From Nitrospinota bacterium (lineage in GTDB: Bacteria; Nitrospinota; Nitrospinia; UBA9942), in contig JACRGN010000159.1 of NCBI GenBank assembly GCA_016234205.1, positions 1-13,406 on the forward strand: a DNA stretch of 13,406 bases. Reading direction: 5' to 3'. The translations under genes were made by a program, and so were the position numbers. Positions 6,717 through 13,406 of the stretch are shown here, piece by piece. Positions within the stretch are counted from its first letter, which is position 1. Each line of letters starts with the position of its first letter. The notes under the pieces were generated by a model. That model searched no databases, had not been told where the DNA came from, and was given only the letters and a program-made list of their open reading frames with translations.

Positions 6717-7715
6717 ATGAATATAGATATAAGCTTTTTAATGCCTTCATATAATAATGAGGCAACAGTAGTCAATGGTATCCAGTCGGTCTTGAATCAG
6801 AAGACCGATTTTAAATTTGAAATTATCTTTGTTGATGACGGGTCAACTGATAATACATACTACCTTGCTGAAAAATTTTTGAAGGGTCACGAAAACATAA
6901 AACTGATTCAAAAGAAAAATGGCGGTGAGGCATCGGCATTGAATGAGGGTTTGAAATATTGCACTGGAAAATTTATTGCAATTGTTGAAGCAGATGTTGA
7001 AATTGAGGATAAATGGCTTGAGAAGGTTATGATGGAATTTACCCCCCCTCCGCACCTCCCCCCACAAGTGGGGGAGGAAAAAGGTGGGGGGTATATTGCA
7101 GGTGTCGGAGGCAGGCTTGTCACACCTGAAAACAGTTCATGGATAGCAAAGATTGCCGGATATGAGATTGAAGGCAAGTTTGAGACAAAGGAGAGATATG
7201 CAAATCACATCACCTCTGCTAATGCTATATACAGGGCAGAGGTCTTTAAGAAAATAGGAAGTTTCAATGAGAATTTAGTGAATGCAGTCCTTGATTCAGA
7301 TTTAAACCGCAGGATAATTGAAGAAGGATACAAGCTTATCTATTCCAAAGATGCTTCAGCGCTTCACCATTTTAAACCAACATTTAAGGGATATTTAAAG
7401 AGGCAATATTCCTACGCCAGATATAGAGTCCACGAGAGATTAGCTCTATATCCTGCTGATAGATTTTTGGCATTAAATGTTTTTATATGTGGTTTATCCG
7501 CCCTTTCTCTATTGTTAATCCCATTTACAACCAGATTGCCAATTACTCTCCTTCTCCTCTCTATCCTTTTACAATTCCCCACAACCTTCAAACTGCTCAA
7601 GATGAAAAGAGATTCTATCCTTTATCTTTACCCTTTCATAATAGTAATCCGTAATATTGTAGGCATATTTGGCTATGGAATAGGGGTCATCAATAAACAA
7701 TTAAACAGATATTAA
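6717..7715 (+). CDS. Family 2 glycosyltransferase with C-terminal membrane segments
   Basis: This 332-aa protein has a GT-A fold: MPSYNNE at the N-terminus, VDDGSTDNT at 39-47 for nucleotide binding, and an acidic EAD at 91-93 in the place of the metal-binding DxD. A later VLDSDLNRRI acidic stretch probably supplies the catalytic base. Residues from about 245 onward have two or three hydrophobic segments, placing the enzyme on the inner membrane with its catalytic domain in the cytoplasm. Such enzymes transfer a sugar from a nucleotide donor to a lipid or glycan acceptor. A 52-nt palindromic repeat at residues 109-126 adds a Pro- and Gly-rich loop after the acidic motif. The gene follows the radical SAM gene by 3 nt. 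Confidence 0.9.
   Translation: MNIDISFLMPSYNNEATVVNGIQSVLNQKTDFKFEIIFVDDGSTDNTYYLAEKFLKGHENIKLIQKKNGGEASALNEGLKYCTGKFIAIVEADVEIEDKWLEKVMMEFTPPPHLPPQVGEEKGGGYIAGVGGRLVTPENSSWIAKIAGYEIEGKFETKERYANHITSANAIYRAEVFKKIGSFNENLVNAVLDSDLNRRIIEEGYKLIYSKDASALHHFKPTFKGYLKRQYSYARYRVHERLALYPADRFLALNVFICGLSALSLLLIPFTTRLPITLLLLSILLQFPTTFKLLKMKRDSILYLYPFIIVIRNIVGIFGYGIGVINKQLNRY
7041..7092. repeat. C/G-rich palindromic repeat inside the glycosyltransferase
   Basis: The centre is CCCCCAC (7059-7065), AA, GTGGGGG (7068-7074). The outer parts ACCCCCCCT and GGTGGGGGGT are also complementary, so the whole 52 nt folds as one hairpin. It encodes TPPPHLPPQVGEEKGGG within a surface loop of the GT-A fold. The reading frame is intact on both sides. 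The base composition is sharply different from the AT-rich gene around it. Confidence 0.85.
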
Positions 7716-7717
7716 AC

Positions 7718-7727
7718 TACCATGGTA
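7718..7727. repeat. Small perfect palindrome after the glycosyltransferase
   Basis: TACCATGGTA is a perfect 10-bp palindrome two bases after the stop codon, inside a slightly larger near-palindrome (ACTA..CCATGG..TATAGT). It could be an operator half of the DUF1016 gene's upstream region or chance. The rest of the 90-nt gap to 7806 shows no convincing promoter. Confidence 0.25.
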
Positions 7728-7805
7728 TAGTAAAATGAAACAAAAATCTGAGAGGACCGGGATATACGAATAAAGTAAAACCAAGTCAATCAAAACCTTA
7801 AAATT

Positions 7806-9173
7806 ATGAAACAGCCTGTTTCACAATTTATAAAAGTACCTCCTGGTTATAAAAAACTGTTTGAAGACCTAAAGGATCGTATTCGCACTTCGCAACTCCG
7901 CGCCGGTCTTGCTGTAAACAAAGAATTAGTATTGCTCTATTGGGATATCGGCCGTCAGATTTTACAGCGTCAGCAAGAGGAAGGATGGGGAGCAAAGGTT
8001 ATAGATCGTCTATCCCGAGACCTTCGCCGAGAATTTCCAGAAATGAAGGGCTTCTCGCGGGCAAACCTGCTCTACATGCGAACATTTGCCGACGCATACC
8101 CTGACAACTCATTTGTCCAGCAGGTTGCTGGACAAATTCCATGGTTCCACAACTGTATCCTTTTGGACAAAGTAAAAGACACGATTGAGCGTGAGTGGTA
8201 TATCCGCCAGACCATTCAACACGGTTGGAGCCGAAATATCCTTGCCCACCACATAGAAAGTGGTTTGTATCATAGACAGGGTAAGGCTATTACCAACTTT
8301 GACCGCACTCTGCCTACTCCACAATCAGAACTCGCTCAGCAGATTCTAAAAGACACGTATATTTTTGACTTCCTTAACGTCGGTAAAGAGGCAAAGGAAC
8401 GGGATTTGGAAAAAGCTCTTTTAGAGAAGTTAAGGGAATTTCTACTTGAACTCGGTGTGGGATTCTCATTTGTCGGTAGCCAATATCATCTGGAGGTTGG
8501 TGGACAGGATTTTTATATTGACCTGCTGTTTTATCACCTTCGCCTGCGTTGTTTTGTAGTTATTGACCTCAAGATTGGAGAGTTCCAACCTGAATATGCA
8601 GGCAAAATGAACTTTTACTTATCAGCAGTTGATGATATGTTGCGTCATAAGGAACTTGAAGACAGTTCCTATGATCCTGCTTTTGAGTTGAGCGATGACT
8701 ACTTTCAAACAGTTTCTCTTGCAAATTTCATGTATGCTACGCTGGTGGTAGCTATTTGGTCAGAGATAGAGCTTTTTCTAAAAAGTTGTGTTCGGTTGCT
8801 CTATAACAGACGGAGAAGCACACAAAATGTTAGCCATAAATTTCCTGAAATTAAAAAAGCTATAAAAGAAGAAATTGGTATACAGCCTGAACGTTGCAAA
8901 TCTTACTCCACCGTTAATGCCACCCGTGAGTTAAACAACTCTTTCAAGCATTCCAATGGTTATTGCAACTCCAAATCTTATAATCAAATTCAGAAATCTC
9001 TTTTGACCAGAAAAGCACTTCCTGACAGAAGAAAAAGAGATACAAGAAAGATAGGTAAAAATGTTATAGTTGAATACTCTAAACTACCTCTCCCGGATAT
9101 TCTTAATGCTTGCAACGAGTTCTGTTCCAACTTATTAAATAGGGTCGAAAGCAAGTTAAAAAGATGGCATTGA
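7806..9173 (+). CDS. DUF1016 (YhcG-like) PDDEXK nuclease-domain chimera
   Basis: Residues 1-283 are a typical DUF1016 protein: an N-terminal helical domain (LYWDIGRQI, GWGAKVIDRLSRDL, GFSRANLLYMR), then a PDDEXK-type domain with Asp239 (FYIDLLFYH) and the D254-L-K256 pair (VVIDLKIG), then GKMNFYLSAVDD. At about residue 283 (base 8655) the usual continuation of the family, with an IGLILCK-type strand, is missing. In its place are about 170 residues of unrelated helical, Lys/Arg-rich sequence with a hydrophobic helix near 300-325 and an RELNNSFKHS motif. That motif recalls HEPN-type RNase domains, but this is a weak guess. The family is common in mobile and defence-related islands; its role is not settled. 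The start has no ribosome binding site. A fusion by recombination is the simplest reading. Confidence 0.8.
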   Translation: MKQPVSQFIKVPPGYKKLFEDLKDRIRTSQLRAGLAVNKELVLLYWDIGRQILQRQQEEGWGAKVIDRLSRDLRREFPEMKGFSRANLLYMRTFADAYPDNSFVQQVAGQIPWFHNCILLDKVKDTIEREWYIRQTIQHGWSRNILAHHIESGLYHRQGKAITNFDRTLPTPQSELAQQILKDTYIFDFLNVGKEAKERDLEKALLEKLREFLLELGVGFSFVGSQYHLEVGGQDFYIDLLFYHLRLRCFVVIDLKIGEFQPEYAGKMNFYLSAVDDMLRHKELEDSSYDPAFELSDDYFQTVSLANFMYATLVVAIWSEIELFLKSCVRLLYNRRRSTQNVSHKFPEIKKAIKEEIGIQPERCKSYSTVNATRELNNSFKHSNGYCNSKSYNQIQKSLLTRKALPDRRKRDTRKIGKNVIVEYSKLPLPDILNACNEFCSNLLNRVESKLKRWH

Positions 9174-9223
9174 GCTACAAAATAGGGAAGAAGTGATAAA
9201 AATTTATGTGCTGACTTGACAGT

Positions 9224-10423
9224 ATGAATATCCTCCATATCGTCCCATATTTTTACCCCGCATGGCCTTATGGCGGCACACCGAGGGTTGTATTTGAATT
9301 GTGCAGGGAGTTGGTTAAAAAGGGGCATAATGTAACTGTATATACAACAGATGTCCTTGATAAAAATAAAAGAGTTGAGCAAACTGAGGCAACGGTTGAC
9401 GGGCTTGCCCTGAGCGAAGTCGAAGGGATAAAAATAAAATATTTCAGAAATATCAGTAACAGCCTTGCTTTTAATCAAAAGGTCTTTATCTCCCCTGTCA
9501 TTTCCAAGGCACTTAAAGAAAACTTGAAGCAGTTTGATATAGTCCACCTCCACGAGTTCAGGACACTCCAGAATGCAGCAGCCTATAGATACCTAACAAA
9601 ATATAAAATTCCTTATGTCCTCTCTGCACACGGCTCTGTCCTCAGGCTCATGGGGAAAGAATTTTTAAAAGCACTGTTTGATACATATATCGGCTTCAAA
9701 ATCCTCAAATCTGCTAAGAGGGTTGTAGCAGTGTCAAATATAGAGGTGGAGCAATATATAAAAATGGGGGTGGAGAGGGATAGGATAAGTCTTATCCCCA
9801 ATGGAATAAATATATACGAATTTGAGAATGCAGATAAAGTAAAAGGAAATTTCAGAAGGGCTTACAAATTATCAAATAAAAATATCATTCTATTTATAGG
9901 AAGACTTAATGCCATAAAAGGTATAGATTTTCTCCTGAATACATTTGCAATCCTGATAAAAGATATTAAAGATACAATTTTGATAATAGCAGGACCTGAT
10001 GACGGATATAAAAATGAAATAGAAAGGCGTATAAACCTTCTTAAAATAAATAATACGGTGTTGTTGATTGATGGACTATATGGTGAGGATAAAATCTCTG
10101 CTATGACAGATGCTGACATATTTATATATCCATCAAGACATGAAATATTCGGTATTGCCCCTCTGGAGGCACTTGCATGTGGAACACCTGTTATAGTTAC
10201 TGAAAACTGCGGCTGTGCCGATTTTTTGAGAGAGGTTAATGGTGGAATTGTGGTAAAATATCAGGACATTTCAGGGCTTTTGGATGCTATGCAAAATATC
10301 TTAGATAAAAAAGAAGAGGCAAAAAAAATGGCATCAAATGGGATTGAACTTGTCCAGAGGCAATTTAATTGGGATGAAATTACAAAAAATATGATAAAGT
10401 TATATAAAACGAGTTATATGTAA
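9224..10423 (+). CDS. Family 4 (GT-B) glycosyltransferase
   Basis: This 399-aa protein has the GT-B fold of the GT4 family. The N-terminal half has PYFYPAWPYGGTPRVV (acceptor side) and HLHEFR; the C-terminal half has IPNGI, FIGRLNAIKGID, AGPDDGY and the EX7E motif E307-IFGIAPL-E315, which holds the sugar nucleotide with retention of configuration. It would add a sugar to a lipid-linked or surface glycan in the cytoplasm. The start is the first ATG after an in-frame TGA at 9212 and has no good ribosome binding site. A short repeat at residues 61-69 (GLALSEVEG) extends the loop after VDG. It lies 50 nt after the DUF1016 gene and 13 nt before the CheV-like gene, so it may form an operon with the latter. 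Confidence 0.92.
   Translation: MNILHIVPYFYPAWPYGGTPRVVFELCRELVKKGHNVTVYTTDVLDKNKRVEQTEATVDGLALSEVEGIKIKYFRNISNSLAFNQKVFISPVISKALKENLKQFDIVHLHEFRTLQNAAAYRYLTKYKIPYVLSAHGSVLRLMGKEFLKALFDTYIGFKILKSAKRVVAVSNIEVEQYIKMGVERDRISLIPNGINIYEFENADKVKGNFRRAYKLSNKNIILFIGRLNAIKGIDFLLNTFAILIKDIKDTILIIAGPDDGYKNEIERRINLLKINNTVLLIDGLYGEDKISAMTDADIFIYPSRHEIFGIAPLEALACGTPVIVTENCGCADFLREVNGGIVVKYQDISGLLDAMQNILDKKEEAKKMASNGIELVQRQFNWDEITKNMIKLYKTSYM
9404..9428 (+). repeat. Short interspersed repeat, copy inside the glycosyltransferase
   Basis: The core CCTGAGCGAAG followed by TCGAAGGG is a relative of the intergenic copy at 2746-2768. It encodes LALSEVEG in frame, after VDG and before the IKIKYFRN strand where homologues usually continue directly. 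The reading frame is undisturbed, so it is tolerated as a surface loop. Confidence 0.75.
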
Positions 10424-10426
10424 AAT

Positions 10427-10432
10427 AGGAGG
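10427..10432 (+). promoter_or_regulatory. Strong Shine-Dalgarno site of the CheV-like gene
   Basis: AGGAGG lies four bases before the ATG at 10437. It is the only near-perfect ribosome binding site in the window and fixes this start. The other genes have weak or no sites, so this gene may be translated much more strongly than its neighbours. Confidence 0.8.
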
Positions 10433-10436
10433 GTTT

Positions 10437-11378
10437 ATGGAAAAGATAGATAAAATTTTATTGGAGAGCGGAACAAATGAGTTGGAGATAGTTGAATTCC
10501 AGTTAGACAGACGAGAGGCTGATGGAAGCACATCTCAGGGATATTATGGTGTAAATGTCGGAAAGGTAAGAGAAATCATAAAGACCCCTGATAATATTAC
10601 ACAGATAACAAAATCCCACCCTTCTGTAGAGGGTGTCATAAACTTAAGAGGGAAGATTATCCCCATAATAAATCTCCCTAAATGGCTTGGCATATACAAC
10701 CACGACCTCTCCCTGAATAAGATAATAGTTACCGAGTTTAATAAGATGTACAACGGCTTCCTTGTAAGCAATGTCGCAAGAATTCACAGGGTATCATGGG
10801 AAAAGGTTGAACCCCCAAGCTCACTGATGTCGGCAGGGGAAGATGAGTGTGTAACAGGTGTAATTAAATTTGACAATAAAATTTTAATGATGCTTGATTT
10901 TGAAAAGATTATAGCAGAGGTAAACCCTGCAACTACTATAAAAGAAGGTGTAAGTGAAGCAAAGACAGATGAAAACAAAAACAAAACTATACTCATTGCC
11001 GAAGACTCAGGAATGATTTCCAAATTGGTTAAAAATTCACTAACGGGTGCTGGTTACAATGTTATATTGGCTTACAATGGAGAAGAGGCACTCACAAAAT
11101 TAAGTGATCTGGCTGAGAAATCATCAGCACACAATAAAAAGATTGCCAATTTTGTTAATCTTGTCATATCAGATATAGAGATGCCAAAAATGGACGGGCT
11201 GCACCTCCTGACAAAGATTAAATCGCATCCTGTCTTAAAAGACCTCCCTGTAATAATATTTTCATCTATGGCAAGTGCTGATAACATTAAAAAATGGGAG
11301 GGGCTTGGGGCAAGTGATTTCATAAGCAAACCTGATATGAATATATTATACAATTGCGTAAAAAAACATATTATTTGA
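10437..11378 (+). CDS. CheV-like chemotaxis coupling protein (CheW-REC)
   Basis: This 313-aa protein has an N-terminal CheW domain (about 15-165; YYGVNVGKVREII, HPSVEGVINLRGKIIPIINL) and a C-terminal receiver domain (about 185-313). The receiver keeps its key residues: E189/D190, the phosphorylated Asp246 in ISDIEMP, Ser276/Ser277 and Lys298. That is the CheV architecture, which couples receptors to the kinase CheA and tunes signalling by phosphorylation. No other che gene, receptor or flagellar gene is in the window, so its partners must be elsewhere. It follows a glycosyltransferase by 13 nt, with a strong ribosome binding site, which may tie taxis or a related sensory pathway to this locus or may be incidental. 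No transmembrane segment is seen; it acts in the cytoplasm. Confidence 0.9.
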   Translation: MEKIDKILLESGTNELEIVEFQLDRREADGSTSQGYYGVNVGKVREIIKTPDNITQITKSHPSVEGVINLRGKIIPIINLPKWLGIYNHDLSLNKIIVTEFNKMYNGFLVSNVARIHRVSWEKVEPPSSLMSAGEDECVTGVIKFDNKILMMLDFEKIIAEVNPATTIKEGVSEAKTDENKNKTILIAEDSGMISKLVKNSLTGAGYNVILAYNGEEALTKLSDLAEKSSAHNKKIANFVNLVISDIEMPKMDGLHLLTKIKSHPVLKDLPVIIFSSMASADNIKKWEGLGASDFISKPDMNILYNCVKKHII

Positions 11379-11431
11379 TATACCCGTAAATAAATCTCTC
11401 TTCACCTAACCTGAATAAATCAGAAAGGCTT

Positions 11432-11647
11432 GAACACAAATTGCACGAATTAATTCAAAATAAACTTTGCCACAGAGTTCACAGAGAACACAGAGGAAAA
11501 CAATAAGGAGAAATGGGGAAATTTGAGAAAAGAGGAATGGGAAATTTATTTCATTTTACCTTTTCTCCATCTCTCTATCTTCTCCCTTTCTCCTTAATCT
11601 TTTTTGTTTTTATCCGTGACATTCGTATATTCGTGTAATTTGTGTTC
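11432..11647. repeat. Large nested palindromic intergenic element (MITE-like)
   Basis: Terminal arms GAACACAAATTGCACGAAT (11432-11450) and 11629-11647 are complementary at 18 of 19 positions. An inner pair (TAAGGAGAAATGGGGAA, 11504-11520, with 11580-11596) is complementary at 15 of 17. The segment between the left arms (11468-11500) contains the CACAGAG/CACAGAGG repeats of a dispersed repeat type. The element is 216 bp and fills most of the 284-nt gap between the CheV-like gene and the transporter. It has no ORF and no target-site duplication that I can see, so the mobile origin is inferred from structure. Confidence 0.7.
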
Positions 11648-11662
11648 TAAAAAGTAAAAAAC

Positions 11663-12829
11663 TTGTTCAATGGAATTACAAAAAATGTCCTGATACTTGG
11701 TTTTATCAGCCTGCTCACAGATGTAAGCAGCGAGATGATTTACCCCCTCCTCCCTGTCTTTCTTACAGCAGTCCTCGGTGCAGGCCCTGCCTTTATTGGA
11801 ATCATTGAGGGAATAGCAGAATCCACTGCCAGCGTACTTAAACTCTTCTCAGGCTGGTTCTCTGACAGGGTTAAAAAGAGAAAACCATTAGTCCTTATAG
11901 GTTATTCACTATCAACCATAAGCAGGCCGTTGGTGGCAATCTCGTCTTCATGGTTTCAAGTCCTTTTAATCAGATTTTCAGACAGGGTTGGAAAAGGGAT
12001 AAGAACCGCTCCGAGAGATGCCCTCATTGCCGATTCAATCCATCCATCTGCATTGGGAAAGGCATTTGGTTTTCACAGGGCAATGGACCATGCAGGTGCA
12101 GTAATTGGCCCCCTCTTAGCCTCAATTCTTTTATACTCCGTTACCCAAAACTACAGAACTATATTTTGGCTTGCGGCGATTCCCGGCATATTATCAATTA
12201 TCCTGATTATCTTCTTTTTAAGTGAGACTGCTCCTTTTAGCAGAGATGCAAAATTCACCACGTCACCTTCTTTTAAAGGAGGAATGAAGATAAGCGGGAA
12301 CTTTAACCGTTTTCTCGTCATTATCATCATATTTACACTCGGAAATTCAAGTGATGCCTTTCTGATTTTAAGGGCTAATGAACTCGGCGTAACACCATCC
12401 CGGATACCGTTACTCTGGCTTACACTTCATGTTGTTAAAATGTTAAGTTCAATGCCAGGCGGTGCTTTATCAGATAGGATTGACAGGAGATATGTTATAA
12501 TTTCAGGCTGGTTCGTATACAGCATAATATATTTTGCCTTTGCCTTTGCAACAGAAGCCTATCACGCATGGCTTTTATTTGCACTATACGGCATCTACTT
12601 TGGACTTACGGAAGGTGCAGAGAGGGCGTTGGTTTCGGATATGGTTTCACCTGAAGAGAGGGGGAAGGCATACGGGCTGTATCACTTTGCGGTTGGCATA
12701 GCACTATTGCCTGCAAGTATCCTGATGGGATTTATCTGGCAGGGCTTTGGTCATGAGATTGCCTTTTCTTTTGGTGCAATATTATCAATAATGGCATCAA
12801 TATTATTCATGTTTTTGGTTAGGAAATGA
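11663..12829 (+). CDS. Major facilitator superfamily transporter
   Basis: This 388-aa protein has about 12 hydrophobic segments in the usual 6+6 pattern. Loop 2-3 carries GWFSDRVKKRKP (64-75), a variant of MFS motif A, and DRVGKGIRTAPRDALIADS (107-125) is a conserved signature of a widespread family of uncharacterised efflux-type MFS proteins. It sits in the inner membrane and probably uses the proton gradient to export a small molecule; the substrate is unknown. The start is TTG at 11663, the first possible start after an in-frame TAA at 11648, with no clear ribosome binding site. The large palindromic repeat ends 15 nt before it. Its TGA is within 3 nt of the next gene's ATG, so both are likely co-translated. 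Confidence 0.9.
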   Translation: MFNGITKNVLILGFISLLTDVSSEMIYPLLPVFLTAVLGAGPAFIGIIEGIAESTASVLKLFSGWFSDRVKKRKPLVLIGYSLSTISRPLVAISSSWFQVLLIRFSDRVGKGIRTAPRDALIADSIHPSALGKAFGFHRAMDHAGAVIGPLLASILLYSVTQNYRTIFWLAAIPGILSIILIIFFLSETAPFSRDAKFTTSPSFKGGMKISGNFNRFLVIIIIFTLGNSSDAFLILRANELGVTPSRIPLLWLTLHVVKMLSSMPGGALSDRIDRRYVIISGWFVYSIIYFAFAFATEAYHAWLLFALYGIYFGLTEGAERALVSDMVSPEERGKAYGLYHFAVGIALLPASILMGFIWQGFGHEIAFSFGAILSIMASILFMFLVRK

Positions 12830-12831
12830 CT

Positions 12832-13406
12832 ATGCCGCTTTTTGAGCTAAGAGAATTGCACAATTTTTTACTGGCACTAATACCAATATTTGTAGCCATA
12901 GATGTAATAGCTATACTCCCCATATTTCTATCCATGACTGAAGGGCTCACGGCTGATGAAAAGAAGGTCATAGTAAGACAATCTGTAATAACTGCATTTA
13001 TTGTTAGCATCTGCTTTCTTGCAATAGGAAAATTTATCTTCGGTGCACTCGGCATATCAGTTTCGGACTTTAAAATCGCAGGAGGCATTGTCCTTCTCGT
13101 ATTGGCAATCAATGACCTCCTCTTCCCGGAAAAGAGGAGTAGGTTTGAGGGTTCTTCAATAGGTGTAGTCCCTCTTGGAATGCCGTTGATTGTGGGTCCC
13201 GGTGTCCTGACAACAATAATCATCCTCGTAGATACATACGGTTACCTGCCTACACTATTTTCTATAATTATTAACCTCTTTATAGTCTGGATAACATTTA
13301 TCAAATCAAATACTATAGTAAATATGCTGGGAGAAAATGGTGCAAAGGCATCTGCAAAGGTTATGAGCATCTTCCTCGCAGCAATCGCTGTAATGATGAT
13401 AAGGAG
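12832..13406 (+). CDS. MarC-family (UPF0056) membrane protein, 3' end outside window
   Basis: The frame stays open to the window end (191 codons plus two bases). It reads as MarC: IFVAIDVIAILPIFLSMT at the start, an AGGIVLLVLAINDLLFP segment, and the family signature GVVPLGMPLIVGPGVLTT. MarC proteins are integral inner-membrane proteins of about 200-220 residues with six helices; their function is unsettled, as the old antibiotic-resistance link was not upheld. The ATG at 12832 has AGGA seven bases upstream. The alternative ATG at 12826 overlaps the transporter stop (ATGA) and leaves only one base of spacing, so I prefer 12832. In MarC as I know it the first helix has AIDPIG; here it is AIDVIA, with the proline replaced. 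Confidence 0.88.
   Translation, partial: MPLFELRELHNFLLALIPIFVAIDVIAILPIFLSMTEGLTADEKKVIVRQSVITAFIVSICFLAIGKFIFGALGISVSDFKIAGGIVLLVLAINDLLFPEKRSRFEGSSIGVVPLGMPLIVGPGVLTTIIILVDTYGYLPTLFSIIINLFIVWITFIKSNTIVNMLGENGAKASAKVMSIFLAAIAVMMIR

Noticed and set aside
7735..7773. Twelve-codon ORF (ATG to TAA) before the DUF1016 gene
   Set aside because: Too short, without a ribosome binding site, and with no sign of a leader peptide or attenuator.
9216..9221. TTGACA just before the GT4 start as a promoter
   Set aside because: It lies three bases from the ATG, and any -10 would fall inside the coding region.
8990..9553. Long antisense ORF (187 codons) across the DUF1016/GT4 junction
   Set aside because: It runs opposite two well-supported genes and shows no domain motif; its FDFAQGK-like stretch is only the antisense reading of the short repeat.
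12819..13223. Antisense ORF of 134 codons at the right end
   Set aside because: It is the shadow of the MarC gene, whose family motifs are clear on the + strand.
1..13406. tRNA, rRNA or riboswitch (including a cobalamin riboswitch for the B12-type enzymes)
   Set aside because: I saw no tRNA or rRNA-like segment and no B12-box-like motif in the intergenic gaps by eye; a covariance search would be needed to exclude these fully.

Overview
The window is about 13.4 kb of AT-rich DNA (roughly 38-40% GC by eye) in which every supported gene is on the + strand. The gene content suggests an uncultured Gram-negative-type environmental bacterium, perhaps a Nitrospirota or Desulfobacterota-like lineage: cobalamin-dependent radical SAM enzymes, glycosyltransferases, an NHL propeller, a CheV-like protein, DUF1016, MarC, and many short palindromic repeats inside and between genes. 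That taxonomic call is low-confidence inference, because no rRNA or marker gene is present.

Layout. (1) 1-2654: the end of an NHL beta-propeller protein overlaps by one base the start of a B12-binding/radical SAM enzyme. (2) 2655-4175: an intergenic palindromic repeat, then a well-formed integron-type gene cassette (2981-4041). The cassette carries a GTG-start HNH protein and its own attC-like folded site, with a consensus-like promoter about 90 bp upstream. No integrase is in the window. (3) 4176-7715: a SPASM-type radical SAM protein, a second B12-binding/radical SAM protein paralogous to the first, and a family 2 glycosyltransferase with C-terminal membrane segments. (4) 7806-9173: a DUF1016 (YhcG-like, PDDEXK) gene whose usual C-terminus is replaced by an unrelated helical tail that may be HEPN-like. 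(5) 9224-11378: a family 4 glycosyltransferase followed 13 nt later by a CheW-REC (CheV-like) protein. (6) 11379-13406: a large palindromic intergenic repeat, a 12-TM major facilitator transporter, and the start of a MarC-family membrane protein cut by the window end.

The three radical SAM enzymes and two glycosyltransferases look like parts of a biosynthetic locus for a modified glycan, glycolipid or other secondary product; the product cannot be told from sequence. The HNH cassette and the DUF1016 chimera look like accessory, defence-flavoured insertions into it.

The most unusual features are the lone integron cassette with a complete attC-like site, the DUF1016 fusion, and at least four unrelated short repeat families inserted in frame into protein loops, with similar palindromic elements filling the longer intergenic gaps.
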